Numbered from the stretch's first letter, positions 33,668 through 42,210 are shown. The stretch is DNA of 64,000 bases from Catellatospora sp. IY07-71 (GCF_018326265.1 NZ_AP023360.1:970501-1034500); one strand, 5' to 3'. Notes: a model not told the origin generated them from the letters alone. Numbers and translations are program-made.

Positions 33668-35173
33668 TCATACCGCACCGGCCAGGTCGGCCAGGGACAA
33701 CGCGCCGGTGCCGGGTGCCGTCGCGACCAGCCCCAGCCGCCCGTCGCGCAGGTCCCAGGCCAGCACCCGGCGCCGCAGACCCGGCGGCACGCCCTGCCCG
33801 CCGGTGCAGCTCAGCAGCAGCCGCCGCCGGTCCAGCCAGCCCAGCAGGCGCACCTCCCCGGCCGCCGCCTCGTCGACGGCCAGCACCCGGCGCAGCGCGC
33901 CCGTGGCCGGCTCCAGCACGGCCACGGCGGCTCCGGCCATCAGGCCGTGCGGTATGCAGCGGCGGGCGACCAGACCCCCCGCGCCCGCGACCGTGAACCC
34001 GGTGCCCAGGAACGGACCCAGGTACGGGGCGCCGTCGCCGGCGATCACGAAGCTGCGCCTCCGGCGGGTGGCCAGGTCGGTCCGGCGCAGCACGGCCGGC
34101 CCGCCGGAGGCGTCCCCCGACAGCACCTCGAACAGCGACTCCGGCCGCTCCGGGCCCGGCGCACGGCGTACGGCCGCGACGTCGCGCGCGTCCAGCGGGA
34201 CGGGCAGCAGGCGGCCGGTGGCCACGTCCATCAGCGCGTCCACCCCGAGCAGCAGCAGGCCCGGGGCCACCCAGCTCATGGCCAGCGGCCCGCGCGGGTA
34301 GGACCGGGCCCGCCCGGTCGCCAGGTCGACCACCCGCACCCCGGCGGTCTCGGTGAACGCGGCGTACGACCCGTCCGGCGACAGCGAGCCCTCCTCGAGG
34401 CGGGCGCCCACCCGCTCCTCCACCGAGTCGACCCGGCACCAGCTCCCGTCGCGCCCGAGCGCCAGCACGTACGCCGACCGGTCCGGCACCAGCAGCGCCA
34501 GCGCCTGCCCGACCGGCCGCTCGCTCAGCGCGGGCAGCGACTCCGGCGCCACGGGCGGCACGAGTTCGCGCGGCAGCCGGTCGACCAGCGCGCGGGGTGC
34601 CCTGGCCTGCTCCCCCGCGTCCGGCAGGCGCTCCACCCCGGGTAGGTCGATCACGAAGCTCGGCGACGCGGACCGCGGGGACGGGAACGGCCGTACGCTC
34701 AGCTCGCCCTGCTCGCCCCGCCGGGACCACTCGCGGATCCCGGTCGCGACCAGGGCGGCTCCGGCGATCCCGCCGGCCAGCAGCAGGCGGCGCCGCACCA
34801 GCGCCCGGCCCCGCGTCCACAGCGCGGCGGCCTCGTCCGCCGGGTCGGCGGCGAGGTCGTCCCACCGCTCCGCCGGGGCCCGGTCCAGGTCGAGCCGCAC
34901 CCGGTGGCGCGGCGCGGCGTCGCGCACCTCGCGCTCGAAGAGCCGGTGCAGGTAGCGGTCGGCGGCGGCGCCGGGCTCGGCGTGATACTCCTCGTCGGCG
35001 GCGCGCAGCCGGGTCCAGCGCAGCGCGACCAAGACGAGCAGCTCCCGGGCCAGCGCCTCGGCCGACGCGTCGTCGCCGTGCAGCTGCCGCGCGGCGTGCG
35101 CCAGCGGCGGCAGCCGCCGGGTGGCGTACTCGACGAAATCGGCGGGCACGGGCGGCGGCGCGGCGGTGGCCAT
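33668..35173 (-). CDS. Membrane-anchored protein with C-terminal beta-propeller-like region
   Basis: A 501-residue protein of unknown role. Residues 1-100 (VEYATRRLPPLAHAARQLHG, ELLVLVALRWTRLRAADEEY) recall a degenerate sigma-region-2-like helical domain; a membrane helix follows at about 125-145 (LLLAGGIAGAALVATGI); the rest has repeated blade-like units (VRVVDLATGRARSY, ALMDVATGRLLPV, AVLEPATGALRRVL), as in WD40/TolB-type propellers. The C-terminal part is probably outside. It starts at ATG 35173, 44 bp after mshD, and ends before the PHO box. Two other minus-strand frames cross the region but lack such structure. Confidence 0.75.
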   Translation of the reverse strand: MATAAPPPVPADFVEYATRRLPPLAHAARQLHGDDASAEALARELLVLVALRWTRLRAADEEYHAEPGAAADRYLHRLFEREVRDAAPRHRVRLDLDRAPAERWDDLAADPADEAAALWTRGRALVRRRLLLAGGIAGAALVATGIREWSRRGEQGELSVRPFPSPRSASPSFVIDLPGVERLPDAGEQARAPRALVDRLPRELVPPVAPESLPALSERPVGQALALLVPDRSAYVLALGRDGSWCRVDSVEERVGARLEEGSLSPDGSYAAFTETAGVRVVDLATGRARSYPRGPLAMSWVAPGLLLLGVDALMDVATGRLLPVPLDARDVAAVRRAPGPERPESLFEVLSGDASGGPAVLRRTDLATRRRRSFVIAGDGAPYLGPFLGTGFTVAGAGGLVARRCIPHGLMAGAAVAVLEPATGALRRVLAVDEAAAGEVRLLGWLDRRRLLLSCTGGQGVPPGLRRRVLAWDLRDGRLGLVATAPGTGALSLADLAGAV

Positions 35174-35217
35174 GCCTAGATGGTGATGGATCTCACAGCG
35201 GTGCGGAAGGGGCCGCT

Positions 35218-36168
35218 TCAGCTTCGCTGGAACAGCACGTCGGTCGACCAGCGGGCGAAGCCGAGCCGCTGGTACAGCGCGGTGGCCGCGGTGTTGGACT
35301 CGTCGACGTACAGCATCACCTGGTCCAGCCCGCGGGCCCGCAGGTGCCGCAGCCCGGCCGCGGTCAGCGCCCGGCCCAGGCCGGTGCCGTGCGCCGACGG
35401 GTCCACGCCGAGCACGTACACCTCGCCGATGGGGTCGTGGTGGTGGGTGCGGCCGCCCGCCTCGGCGTCGCGGCGCAGCTCGCCGTGCACCTTGGTCCAG
35501 TGGAACCCGGCCAGCGCGCCGCCGCGCTCGGCGAGCAGGAAGCCGTCCGGGTCGAACCACGGCTCGGCCATCCGCACCCGCAGGTCGCGCAGCGTCCACC
35601 GGCCCTGCTCGGGATGGTCGGCGAAGGCGCGCGCGTTCAGCGCCAGCCACGGCTCGTCGTCCACGCCCGGCCGGAACGGCCGCAGCGCCACCCCGTCCGG
35701 CAGCTCGGGCTGGGGCACCTCGGCGAACAGGGAACGGCGCATCTGCCACAGCACCCGCGCCCGCCGGAAGCCCAGTGACAGGGCCAGTGCACTGGCGGAG
35801 GGGTGGTCGCCGTGCGCCCACAGCCGCAGCCGCCCCGCCGGGTCCGCCTCGGCCGCCGCCGCGATGGCCGCGGTGACCAGGGCGCGGCCCAGGCCGTGGC
35901 GGCGGCGCAGCGGGTGCACGACCAGCTCCGCGGACGGTCCGTCCACCGCGTCGGTGGTGTCCACGTGCGCGTAGCCGGCCAGCTCGCCGTCGGGCGTGCG
36001 GACCACCAGGTGCACCGCGGGGGCGTCACCACCATGCCGCAGGTGCAGCACGGTGTGTTCGGACAGGGGGTACGCCCCGTCGGTGTCCCCGGCCGCGCGC
36101 GCCAGCTCGGCGACGGCGGCGACCTCGTCCGGTGTCAGCCGGTCGCGCCGCTCGGCATGCCCGATCAT
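35218..36168 (-). CDS. mshD: Mycothiol synthase MshD
   Basis: A 316-residue protein with two tandem GNAT acetyltransferase domains: HPLRRRHGLGRALVTAAI in the first and GVDPSAHGTGLGRALTAAGL in the second (acetyl-CoA loops), and YVDESNTAATALYQRLGF near the end. MshD acetylates cysteinyl-GlcN-inositol to give mycothiol. ATG 36168 follows a TACGCT box by 6 nt (leaderless-type); upstream extension is unlikely. It sits between glnR and the pst genes, as Rv0818-Rv0819-Rv0820 do in mycobacteria (from memory). Confidence 0.95.
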   Translation of the reverse strand: MIGHAERRDRLTPDEVAAVAELARAAGDTDGAYPLSEHTVLHLRHGGDAPAVHLVVRTPDGELAGYAHVDTTDAVDGPSAELVVHPLRRRHGLGRALVTAAIAAAAEADPAGRLRLWAHGDHPSASALALSLGFRRARVLWQMRRSLFAEVPQPELPDGVALRPFRPGVDDEPWLALNARAFADHPEQGRWTLRDLRVRMAEPWFDPDGFLLAERGGALAGFHWTKVHGELRRDAEAGGRTHHHDPIGEVYVLGVDPSAHGTGLGRALTAAGLRHLRARGLDQVMLYVDESNTAATALYQRLGFARWSTDVLFQRS

Positions 36169-36242
36169 GGCGCCAGCGTAGCCGCCTGCGATTAAAACGG
36201 ATCGCGCTCGCAAGGCGGGCGGACGCGCGTCACATACGGGAA

Positions 36243-36281
36243 CGGCTCGTGCCCGCGGCGGTGAGTCGCGGGCACGAGCCG
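36243..36281 (-). terminator. Terminator hairpin after glnR
   Basis: Perfect 15-bp arms CGGCTCGTGCCCGCG (36243-36257) and complement (36267-36281), loop 9 nt, 17 nt after the glnR stop. Confidence 0.85.
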
Positions 36282-36298
36282 AGCAGAGATCGTGCGGA

Positions 36299-37039
36299 TC
36301 AGCGGGACGGCAGCTCGGCGAGCAGTTCGGCGGCCTCGGCCAGCTCCCGGTCGGCCAGCTGCTGGCGCGAGGACGGCACCACGAACTTGTAGCCGACCTG
36401 GCGCACGGTGCCGATCATCGCCTCGTACTCCGAGCCGAGCTTGGCGCGCAGCCGCCGCACGTGCACGTCGACGGTGCGGGTGCCGCCGAAGTAGTCGTAG
36501 CCCCACACCTCGCGCAGCAGCTGGTCGCGGGTGAACACCCGGCCGGGGTGCTGCGCCAGGAACTTCAGCAGCTCGAACTCCTTGTAGGTGAGGTCGAGCG
36601 GGCGTCCCTTGAGCTTCGCCGCGTAGGTGTCCGGGTCGATGGTCAGCTCGCCACCGCGGATCAGGCCCCCGGCGGCGGCGGTCGCCGAGGTCAGCCGGCC
36701 GACGGCCAGGCGCAGCCGGGCCTCGACCTCGGCGGGTCCCGCCCCGGCCAGGACCACGTCGTCCACGCCCCAGTCGGCGTTGACGGCGACCAGCCCGGCC
36801 TCGGTGACCACCGCGATCAGCGGCACGCCGATCCCGGTGGCGTGCAGCATGCGGCAGGTGGCGCGGGCATCGGAGAGCTCGGAGCGCGCGTCGACCAGCA
36901 CGGCGTCCGGACTGGGGGCCGACACCAGGTTGCGCACGTCGCGGGGTGCGGTGCGCACGGTGTGCGGCAGCAGGTCGAGTGCGGGGAGCACGGCCGACGG
37001 CTCACCGGCGCGTGCGGTGACCAGGAGCAGGATTTCCAC
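36299..37039 (-). CDS. glnR: OmpR-family orphan regulator GlnR
   Basis: A 246-residue regulator. The divergent receiver ([49 protein letters not shown]) matches GlnR rather than classical receivers, and the DNA-binding domain has [20 protein letters not shown] and [19 protein letters not shown]. GlnR controls nitrogen assimilation in actinomycetes and has no cognate kinase. GTG 37039 has GGAGG 6 nt upstream, which settles the start. Confidence 0.95.
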   Translation of the reverse strand: MEILLLVTARAGEPSAVLPALDLLPHTVRTAPRDVRNLVSAPSPDAVLVDARSELSDARATCRMLHATGIGVPLIAVVTEAGLVAVNADWGVDDVVLAGAGPAEVEARLRLAVGRLTSATAAAGGLIRGGELTIDPDTYAAKLKGRPLDLTYKEFELLKFLAQHPGRVFTRDQLLREVWGYDYFGGTRTVDVHVRRLRAKLGSEYEAMIGTVRQVGYKFVVPSSRQQLADRELAEAAELLAELPSR

Positions 37040-37316
37040 GGATCGCCTCCGTCCTCGCGGCTGGGCCGCGCGAGCAGCACATGGGGGCGTGGCTGGCCTC
37101 ACGTCGGTCCCGGCGTCGCTGACGGGCGGGTAAAGCTGAAGCATAGTCGAGACCAATAGAAATACCAGCACCTCATACATTTGTCACTCATCACGGCTGC
37201 GCATTGCCGAATGTTTCGAGCAGCTTTCGCGCTTGTCGCAAGCAACGCCGGTCAGCTCGCCCCATTCAGCCACCGGTGAGGTGCGCTCTTGGGGGGTGAG
37301 GTGGCACGATCGTTGC

Positions 37317-38417
37317 GTGCTCGGTTCCCCTCCCGATGACAGCGTCCGTAATCGCAGGTCACCCGGCCCCCAGTTCGACGGGCCGCACCGGCCCGGCCCC
37401 GGCCCGGCCGGCCGTGGTCCTGCGCCCGTTCCCGTGCCCGCGTCCCGCGGCGCGGCCGAACCCAACCCGCGCTCCCGCCGGGAGGACACGGTCAGCGTGA
37501 AGGAGCGCGGCCGCCGTGGCCGCGCCGCCGAGCCAGAGGACGACGACGAGGACCTCCTCGACGACGGCGCCGAGCTGGAGTTCGTGCCGGTGCGGCGGCT
37601 GCTGTCGCTGGCCGTCGCCGGGTTCGCGCTGCTGCTCGGCGTCGGGCTGGTGATGGGCGCGCAGACCGCGGGCGTGGGCGCCGGGCGGCTGCCGTACGCC
37701 GCCGTGATCTTCGGAGCGCAGCTGCTCTACGTCTTCGCGACCACCATGGCGATGAACCCGCCGGCGGTGAAGGTCGTCGCCACGGTCGGCGTGCTGGCCG
37801 CGCTCGCCGCCGACGTCGCCGCGATCTACCCCGACGTCGCCACGATCGCGCCGCTGGGCGCGGTCGCCGCCGCCGGCCTGGTCGCGGGCATCGTCGGCCA
37901 GATGATCCGGCCCGAGGGACGGGTGCAGGTCTCCGAGTCGCTCGCCTCGACCGTCGTGATCGTGCTGGGCGTGGTCTCGTTCGCCACATTGATTGTTTTG
38001 ACTCGCATCCCGGTGGGCACCCAAGCCATCGTGGTGTGTCTCATCGCCAGCGCGATCGCCCTGGGCGTCGCGCGGCTCACCGACGTCGTGGCGCCGTACC
38101 CGCGCCTGGCCGACCAGGTCCCCCGGGGCTCGGCCGGCATCGTGCTCGGCGCCATGCTGGGCACCGCCGCGGCCGCCGTCATCGGCCGCTACCTGGTGGC
38201 GTTCACGCCGCACGAGGCCGCCCTGGTCGGCATGGCCGCCGCGGGCGCCGCGGTGCTGGCCGACCTGACGATCGGCTTCGCCGAGGCGGGCCGCGAGCTG
38301 GCCGGCGAGGCGCCGACCATGTGGCTGGCCCGGCACATGCAGGGCCCGCTGGCGGGCTTCGCGCTCGCCGCGCCGGTCGCGTACGTGATCAGCGTGGCCT
38401 TCCTGGTGCCCGCATGA
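37317..38417 (+). CDS. Polytopic membrane protein of unknown function
   Basis: About 366 residues: a Pro/Gly/Arg-rich N-terminus, an acidic stretch (EPEDDDEDLLDD), then about nine membrane helices from FVPVRRLLSLAVAGFALLLG onward with few charged residues. No transporter signature is visible. The start is uncertain: GTG 37317 is chosen, with GTG 37296 and GTG 37494 possible. The gap 37040-37316 has no other gene that I can support. Its stop overlaps the next ATG (ATGA), so it may act with the LmeA-like protein. Confidence 0.7.
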   Translation: MLGSPPDDSVRNRRSPGPQFDGPHRPGPGPAGRGPAPVPVPASRGAAEPNPRSRREDTVSVKERGRRGRAAEPEDDDEDLLDDGAELEFVPVRRLLSLAVAGFALLLGVGLVMGAQTAGVGAGRLPYAAVIFGAQLLYVFATTMAMNPPAVKVVATVGVLAALAADVAAIYPDVATIAPLGAVAAAGLVAGIVGQMIRPEGRVQVSESLASTVVIVLGVVSFATLIVLTRIPVGTQAIVVCLIASAIALGVARLTDVVAPYPRLADQVPRGSAGIVLGAMLGTAAAAVIGRYLVAFTPHEAALVGMAAAGAAVLADLTIGFAEAGRELAGEAPTMWLARHMQGPLAGFALAAPVAYVISVAFLVPA

Positions 38418-39121
38418 GGAAGTTCCTCATGATCACCGCGGTGCTGCTGGTCGTCCTCGGGATCCTGCTCGCCGTGGCGGACCGGGTCGGCGTGCACTAC
38501 GGCGAGCGGGAGATCGCGGAGCGGGTCGCCGCGCGGATGCAGAGCCAGGGCATCACGTCCACGCCGCCCGAGGTCGCGATCAGGGGCGTCCCGTTCCTCA
38601 CCCAGGTCGCCGCGGGCCGGTACGACGAGATCGAGCTGACCATGCGCGACCTGAAGGGCGGCGACCTGCCCCTGCCGCTGCTCACCGTCTCCGCGTTCGA
38701 CGTCGAGGCGCCGCTCAAGGAGCTGATGAACGACACGGCGCGGCCGGTGGCGGCCCGGGTCGAAGGCGTCGCCACGGTGTCCTACGCCGACCTCGTCAAG
38801 GCCAGCGGCCTGTCCGGCATCACGCTGACGTCCGCGGGCGACCGGATCGTCGAGGTCAGCGGCAACGTGCCGCTGATCGGCAGGGTCAGCGGCAAGGCCG
38901 AGGTGACCGTCGTGGACGGCGGCCGGGTGCGGCTGCGGGTGACCGAGCTGCGCGGCGTGGCCGGCTCGATCCGGCAGTCGATCATCGACGCGTACAAGGA
39001 CCGGCTCGCGGTGACGCTGCGCCCGCCCAACCTGCCGTTCGAGCTCAAGCTGAGCAACGTCACCACCGAGCAGACCGGCCTCCAGGTGGCATTCGCCGCC
39101 ACCGATGTGCAGCTCGCCTGA
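38414..39121 (+). CDS. DUF2993 (LmeA-like) exported protein
   Basis: A 235-residue protein with an N-terminal signal/anchor helix (FLMITAVLLVVLGILLAV) and the DUF2993 pattern: REIAERVAARMQ, IRGVPFLTQVAAGRYDEIEL and VEVSGNVPLIGRVSGKAEV. The mycobacterial member LmeA supports mannan elongation of lipomannan in the periplasm and can bind phosphoinositides. A role in envelope glycolipid work is a fair guess. Translation is coupled to the membrane protein upstream. Confidence 0.85.
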   Translation: MRKFLMITAVLLVVLGILLAVADRVGVHYGEREIAERVAARMQSQGITSTPPEVAIRGVPFLTQVAAGRYDEIELTMRDLKGGDLPLPLLTVSAFDVEAPLKELMNDTARPVAARVEGVATVSYADLVKASGLSGITLTSAGDRIVEVSGNVPLIGRVSGKAEVTVVDGGRVRLRVTELRGVAGSIRQSIIDAYKDRLAVTLRPPNLPFELKLSNVTTEQTGLQVAFAATDVQLA

Positions 39122-39201
39122 CCAGCGCGGAATCGGATCACCATCCGGGCGGCCGATCCCGGATGGTGGACGACACATTCCCGAAATGAGGACCGTGCTG
39201 G

Positions 39202-39207
39202 TAGGGT
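39202..39207 (+). promoter_or_regulatory. -10 hexamer TAGGGT of the polycysteine leader transcript
   Basis: TAGGGT ends 8 nt before the leader ATG at 39216, so the message probably begins at or next to the A of the ATG. Confidence 0.6.
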
Positions 39208-39215
39208 CACCAACT

Positions 39216-39293
39216 ATGAGTCCGCTGCTTACCAAGCGGCGCGCGGTCGACCTGTGCCGCGTGGCCACGTGCCTGTGTTGCCCCGTCCTCTGA
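39216..39293 (+). CDS. Polycysteine leader peptide (25 aa, probably leaderless)
   Basis: A 25-residue frame with RRAVDLCRVATC and then LCCPVL at its end: four Cys, three of them within four residues. Such DLCR...CCC leader peptides are known in actinobacteria as cysteine-responsive attenuators ahead of sulfur genes. It has no ribosome site but a -10 box 8 nt upstream. It precedes a sulfurtransferase by 247 bp. Ribosome stalling at the Cys codons when cysteine is short would change the folding of the following RNA. Confidence 0.85.
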   Translation: MSPLLTKRRAVDLCRVATCLCCPVL

Positions 39294-39402
39294 CGGCGGC
39301 ACGATAACGCGCACCCGATCGCGCTTTGTGATCGTCTAGCAGCCTTAACCTGACTCGCACCCAGCCGCTCACCGCTGAGCCGGCCATCCCCGCCAGTCAG
39401 CT

Positions 39403-39463
39403 GCCGCCGTCGCCATGTACCCGGTGAACCCCCTGTGGACCCGTACGCGGCGGCGTTTTTGTT
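39403..39463 (+). terminator. Candidate attenuator terminator after the leader peptide
   Basis: GCCGCCG (39403-39409) can pair with CGGCGGC (39448-39454), directly followed by TTTTTGTTT (39456-39464). GTAC at 39417 and 39443 can extend the stem inside. A T-run is very rare in this sequence, so an intrinsic terminator is likely. The rest of 39294-39540 holds no gene. Confidence 0.6.
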
Positions 39464-39540
39464 TCTCCCGCTCGTGCTCCCCGTGGCGTCACCACACCCA
39501 GACGTTTACGACACCAGACATATCCCAAGGGAGATCATCC

Positions 39541-40389
39541 ATGAGTCGCGACTCCGCACTCGTCTCGGCCGACTGGGCCGAAAAGAACATCGGCGCACCC
39601 GGCGTGGTGTTCGTCGAGGTCGACGAGGACACCACCGCGTACGACGGCGGCCACATCGCCGGTGCGGTCAAGCTGGACTGGCGCCAGGACCTGCAGGACC
39701 CGGTCCGCCGTGACTTCGTGAACAAGGAGCAGTTCGAGGCGCTCCTGTCCTCGCGCGGCATCGGCAACGACGACACCGTGGTGCTGTACGGCGGCAACAA
39801 CAACTGGTTCGCCGCCTACGCCTACTGGTACTTCAAGCTCTACGGCCACGGCGACATCAAGCTGCTCGACGGCGGCCGCAAGAAGTGGGAGCTCGACGCC
39901 CGCCCGCTGTCCAAGGACGCGGTCTCCCGCCCCGCGACGCAGTACGTCGCCAAGGACCAGGACCTGTCCATTCGCGCCTTCCGCGACGACGCCGTCAAGG
40001 CGATCGGCGTGCAGAACCTGGTCGACGTGCGCTCCCCGGACGAGTACGCCGGCCGCCTGCTCGCCCCCGCGCACCTGCCGCAGGAGCAGGCGCAGCGGGC
40101 GGGCCACATCCCCACCGCGATCAGCGTGCCGTGGTCCAAGGCCGCGAACGAGGACGGCACCTTCAAGTCCGACGCCGAGCTGACCGAGCTCTACGCCGCG
40201 GCCGGCATCGACGACAGCAAGGACACCATCGCGTACTGCCGCATCGGCGAGCGCTCCTCGCACACCTGGTTCGTGCTGCAGGAGATCCTCGGCAAGAAGA
40301 ACGTGAAGAACTACGACGGATCCTGGACCGAGTACGGCTCGCTGGTCGGCGTGCCGGTGGCACTGGGCGACGAGCCCGGGAAGGCGTGA
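39541..40389 (+). CDS. Thiosulfate sulfurtransferase (CysA/SseA type rhodanese)
   Basis: A 282-residue two-domain rhodanese. The active Cys is in AYCRIGERSSHTWF of the second domain; the first has VVLYGGNNNWFAAYAYWYF and lacks a catalytic Cys, as usual. It transfers sulfane sulfur from thiosulfate to thiol acceptors. AGGGAGA precedes the ATG. It lies behind the polycysteine attenuator and is followed by sseC, the same pair as cysA2-sseC2 in mycobacteria (from memory). Confidence 0.94.
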   Translation: MSRDSALVSADWAEKNIGAPGVVFVEVDEDTTAYDGGHIAGAVKLDWRQDLQDPVRRDFVNKEQFEALLSSRGIGNDDTVVLYGGNNNWFAAYAYWYFKLYGHGDIKLLDGGRKKWELDARPLSKDAVSRPATQYVAKDQDLSIRAFRDDAVKAIGVQNLVDVRSPDEYAGRLLAPAHLPQEQAQRAGHIPTAISVPWSKAANEDGTFKSDAELTELYAAAGIDDSKDTIAYCRIGERSSHTWFVLQEILGKKNVKNYDGSWTEYGSLVGVPVALGDEPGKA

Positions 40390-40394
40390 TCAAC

Positions 40395-40727
40395 ATGACC
40401 GCACAGACCGCTTCGACTGTCGCGGCCGGCTGCGCCGCACCCGACCAGGCCGCCCCGCTGCCGCTCAGCGTCGACCTGGAGAAGGAGACCGTGATCACCG
40501 GCATCGTGCAGGCGGCGGGCGGTGACCCGGTCGCCGGGGCGTACGTCCGCCTGCTCGACCGCACGGGCGAGTTCACCGCCGAGGTCGTGACCTCGCCGGC
40601 GGGCCAGTTCCGCTTCTTCGCCGCGCCGGGCACCTGGCAGCTGCGCGCCCTGTCCCGCTTCGGCAACGGCGACGCGACCGTCACCGCCGACCGCGGCGTC
40701 AACGAGGTCTCCCTCGCCGTCGCCTAG
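40395..40727 (+). CDS. sseC: DUF1416 protein SseC
   Basis: A 110-residue protein with a transthyretin/Cna-B-like beta fold: TVITGIVQAAGGDPVAGAYV, AEVVTSPAGQFRFFAAPGTW. DUF1416/SseC always accompanies this sulfurtransferase and may help in sulfur transfer. ATG 40395 is chosen; GTG 40386, which overlaps the upstream stop, is also possible. GC and codon use are as in its neighbours. Confidence 0.9.
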   Translation: MTAQTASTVAAGCAAPDQAAPLPLSVDLEKETVITGIVQAAGGDPVAGAYVRLLDRTGEFTAEVVTSPAGQFRFFAAPGTWQLRALSRFGNGDATVTADRGVNEVSLAVA

Positions 40728-40741
40728 CCTGCCTTCAAGGC

Positions 40742-40793
40742 AAGGAAGGGCACCTTCTTAACGCTATGCGTTGTAGAAGGTGCCCTTCTTAAC
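40742..40793. repeat. GAAGGTGCCCTTCC-family repeat, left outer copy of a mirrored set
   Basis: AAGGAAGGGCACCTTCTTAA, spacer GCTATGCGTTGT, and the inverted partner. It is the reverse complement of the copy at 41760. Confidence 0.92.
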
Positions 40794-40815
40794 GTCTGGG
40801 GCTGGGCTGGAAGTC

Positions 40816-40880
40816 TTGATCGCCGTCTCGTGTCAGAAGGTGCGGTCCAGCCTCACTTTGTGACACGAGACCGCGATCAT
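40816..40880. repeat. GTGTCACAA-family palindrome, left inner copy
   Basis: Arms TTGATCGCCGTCTCGTGTCA (40816) and TTTGTGACACGAGACCGCG... (to 40880). Together with 40742 it fills most of the gene-free gap 40728-41030. Confidence 0.88.
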
Positions 40881-41030
40881 CGCGGCGGGGTTGGTGGAGT
40901 GTGCGGCTGGCTTGGCCGGGTGGATGGCGAGGCGGGTTTCCTCGACCGTGGTGGCCGCGTGGATGGCGTGGCGGCTTCCCGCGGCCGTCGCTGCCCGGTG
41001 CGGTGAACGGCGCTGCGGGGGCGTGACACC

Positions 41031-41561
41031 ATGAAGCGCGTGACGATCGACGCGCCAGCTCCCGAGACGGCCCCGCAGCCCGAGCCGCAGACGCCGCCCG
41101 GCCGACGCAGGCTGTGGACGGCCCTCGTCGCGGCCTGGGCGCTGCTGCTGGTGGTGCTCGCGATCTGGTCGGCCCGCAACGATCCGCCGTCGCTGCGCGA
41201 CCAGACCACGCTCACGGACGCCAAGGCCACCGTCGAGCAGGCGATGGGCACGGTCACCGCCCGCATCCCGGCCGGCTGGACGGTCCAGGACGGCGGGTAC
41301 GCCGAGCGCGACTGCCGCCTCAGCGCGGCCCGCGACGGCGTCAACGCGACCCGTACGCTCACGCTCAGCGGCCCCGTCGGGGCCGAGCCGGGCACGGTCC
41401 AGGACATCGCCGCCGGGCTCCCCGACGCCCAGACCCGGCCCGCCGACGGCCCGAAGGAGGCGTTCTACTGGGACGCCGGCAACTACGTGGCGGTGCGCGG
41501 CGAGGTCAGCGGCGAAGGCACGGTCACCGTCGAGTTCATCACCGGCTGCCGCGTGCCCTGA
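41031..41561 (+). CDS. Membrane-anchored protein of unknown function, between mirrored repeats
   Basis: A 176-residue protein: a Pro-rich cytoplasmic start, one membrane helix at about 29-46 (LVAAWALLLVVLAIWS) and an outer domain of about 125 residues with two Cys (ERDCRLSA and TGCRVP at the end), which could form a disulfide. I recognise no family. It is flanked on both sides by the same two repeat families in mirror order, and sits between sseC and the genes that would otherwise follow in the mycobacterial order. Confidence 0.7.
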   Translation: MKRVTIDAPAPETAPQPEPQTPPGRRRLWTALVAAWALLLVVLAIWSARNDPPSLRDQTTLTDAKATVEQAMGTVTARIPAGWTVQDGGYAERDCRLSAARDGVNATRTLTLSGPVGAEPGTVQDIAAGLPDAQTRPADGPKEAFYWDAGNYVAVRGEVSGEGTVTVEFITGCRVP

Positions 41562-41661
41562 CCCGGACCCGCGCTCAGCCCTGGACCCGCGCTCAGCCCC
41601 AGGCCGCGCTCAACTGCGGACCGGCCGAGCCGTCCGCCGGTCGGCACCGCCCACCCGCGCG

Positions 41662-41726
41662 ATGATCGCGAGTTCGTGTCACAAAGTGTGGTCTGGCCGC
41701 ACTTTGTGACACGAACCAGCGATCAT
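41662..41726. repeat. GTGTCACAA-family palindrome, right inner copy
   Basis: ATGATCGCGAGTTCGTGTCA (41662) with the inverted arm ending at 41726, arms 27 bp with one mismatch-like step, loop 11 nt. Nearest to the copy at 8761. Confidence 0.9.
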
Positions 41727-41759
41727 GTACCCGCGCAGCGGCCACCCGACCCAGAGGCG

Positions 41760-41811
41760 TTAGGAAGGGCACCTTCTACAACGCATAGCGTTAAGAAGGT
41801 GCCCTTCCTTC
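41760..41811. repeat. GAAGGTGCCCTTCC-family repeat, right outer copy
   Basis: Reverse complement of the copy at 40742 over almost its whole length. It abuts the stop codon of the DsrE-like gene. Confidence 0.92.
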
Positions 41812-42172
41812 AGTAGACGAGGGCTTGGGCGCCGTCGATGAGGGTCTCTTCCACGAAGACGGCGGCGCCGGCGATGCGTACGCCGGCGATGACGTCATCG
41901 GGGGTGATGTCCCGGCGGGCGGCGCACTGGGTGCACAGGGTGACCGTGCCCCCGGCCAGGACCGCGGCCAGCAGGTCGGGCAGCGGGGCGGAGTGCGGCA
42001 GCTCGAACTCGGCGGCCCGGCCGGGCAGTGCGAACCAGCTCGACTCGCCGGTGAGCCACAGCGACACCTCGGCCCCGGCCGCCACGGCGGTGGCGGCGAC
42101 GGTGAAGGCCTGCGCGCACCGCTCCGGCGCGTCGGCCCCGGCGGTCGTCTTGACGATCAGTTTGCGTGCCAC
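41810..42172 (-). CDS. DsrE-family protein
   Basis: A 120-residue DsrE/F-like protein: VARKLIVKTTAGADAPERC, then VAAGAEVSLWLTGE, ALPGRAAEFELPH and CTQCAARR with a CxxC-type pair, and GVRIAGAAVFVEE. DsrE-like folds carry sulfur on Cys; the sulfurtransferase nearby makes such a role plausible. GTG 42172 follows a TAGGCT box by 7 nt and gives the normal family start. Confidence 0.85.
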   Translation of the reverse strand: MARKLIVKTTAGADAPERCAQAFTVAATAVAAGAEVSLWLTGESSWFALPGRAAEFELPHSAPLPDLLAAVLAGGTVTLCTQCAARRDITPDDVIAGVRIAGAAVFVEETLIDGAQALVY

Positions 42173-42210
42173 GTCCGACAGCCTACGCACGGCGTGCGGG
42201 GGCGTACTCA

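Noticed and set aside
33588-34865. Minus-strand frame competing with the propeller protein
   Set aside because: Arg/Ala/Gly-rich without structure; the other frame has a membrane helix, blade repeats and a good start.
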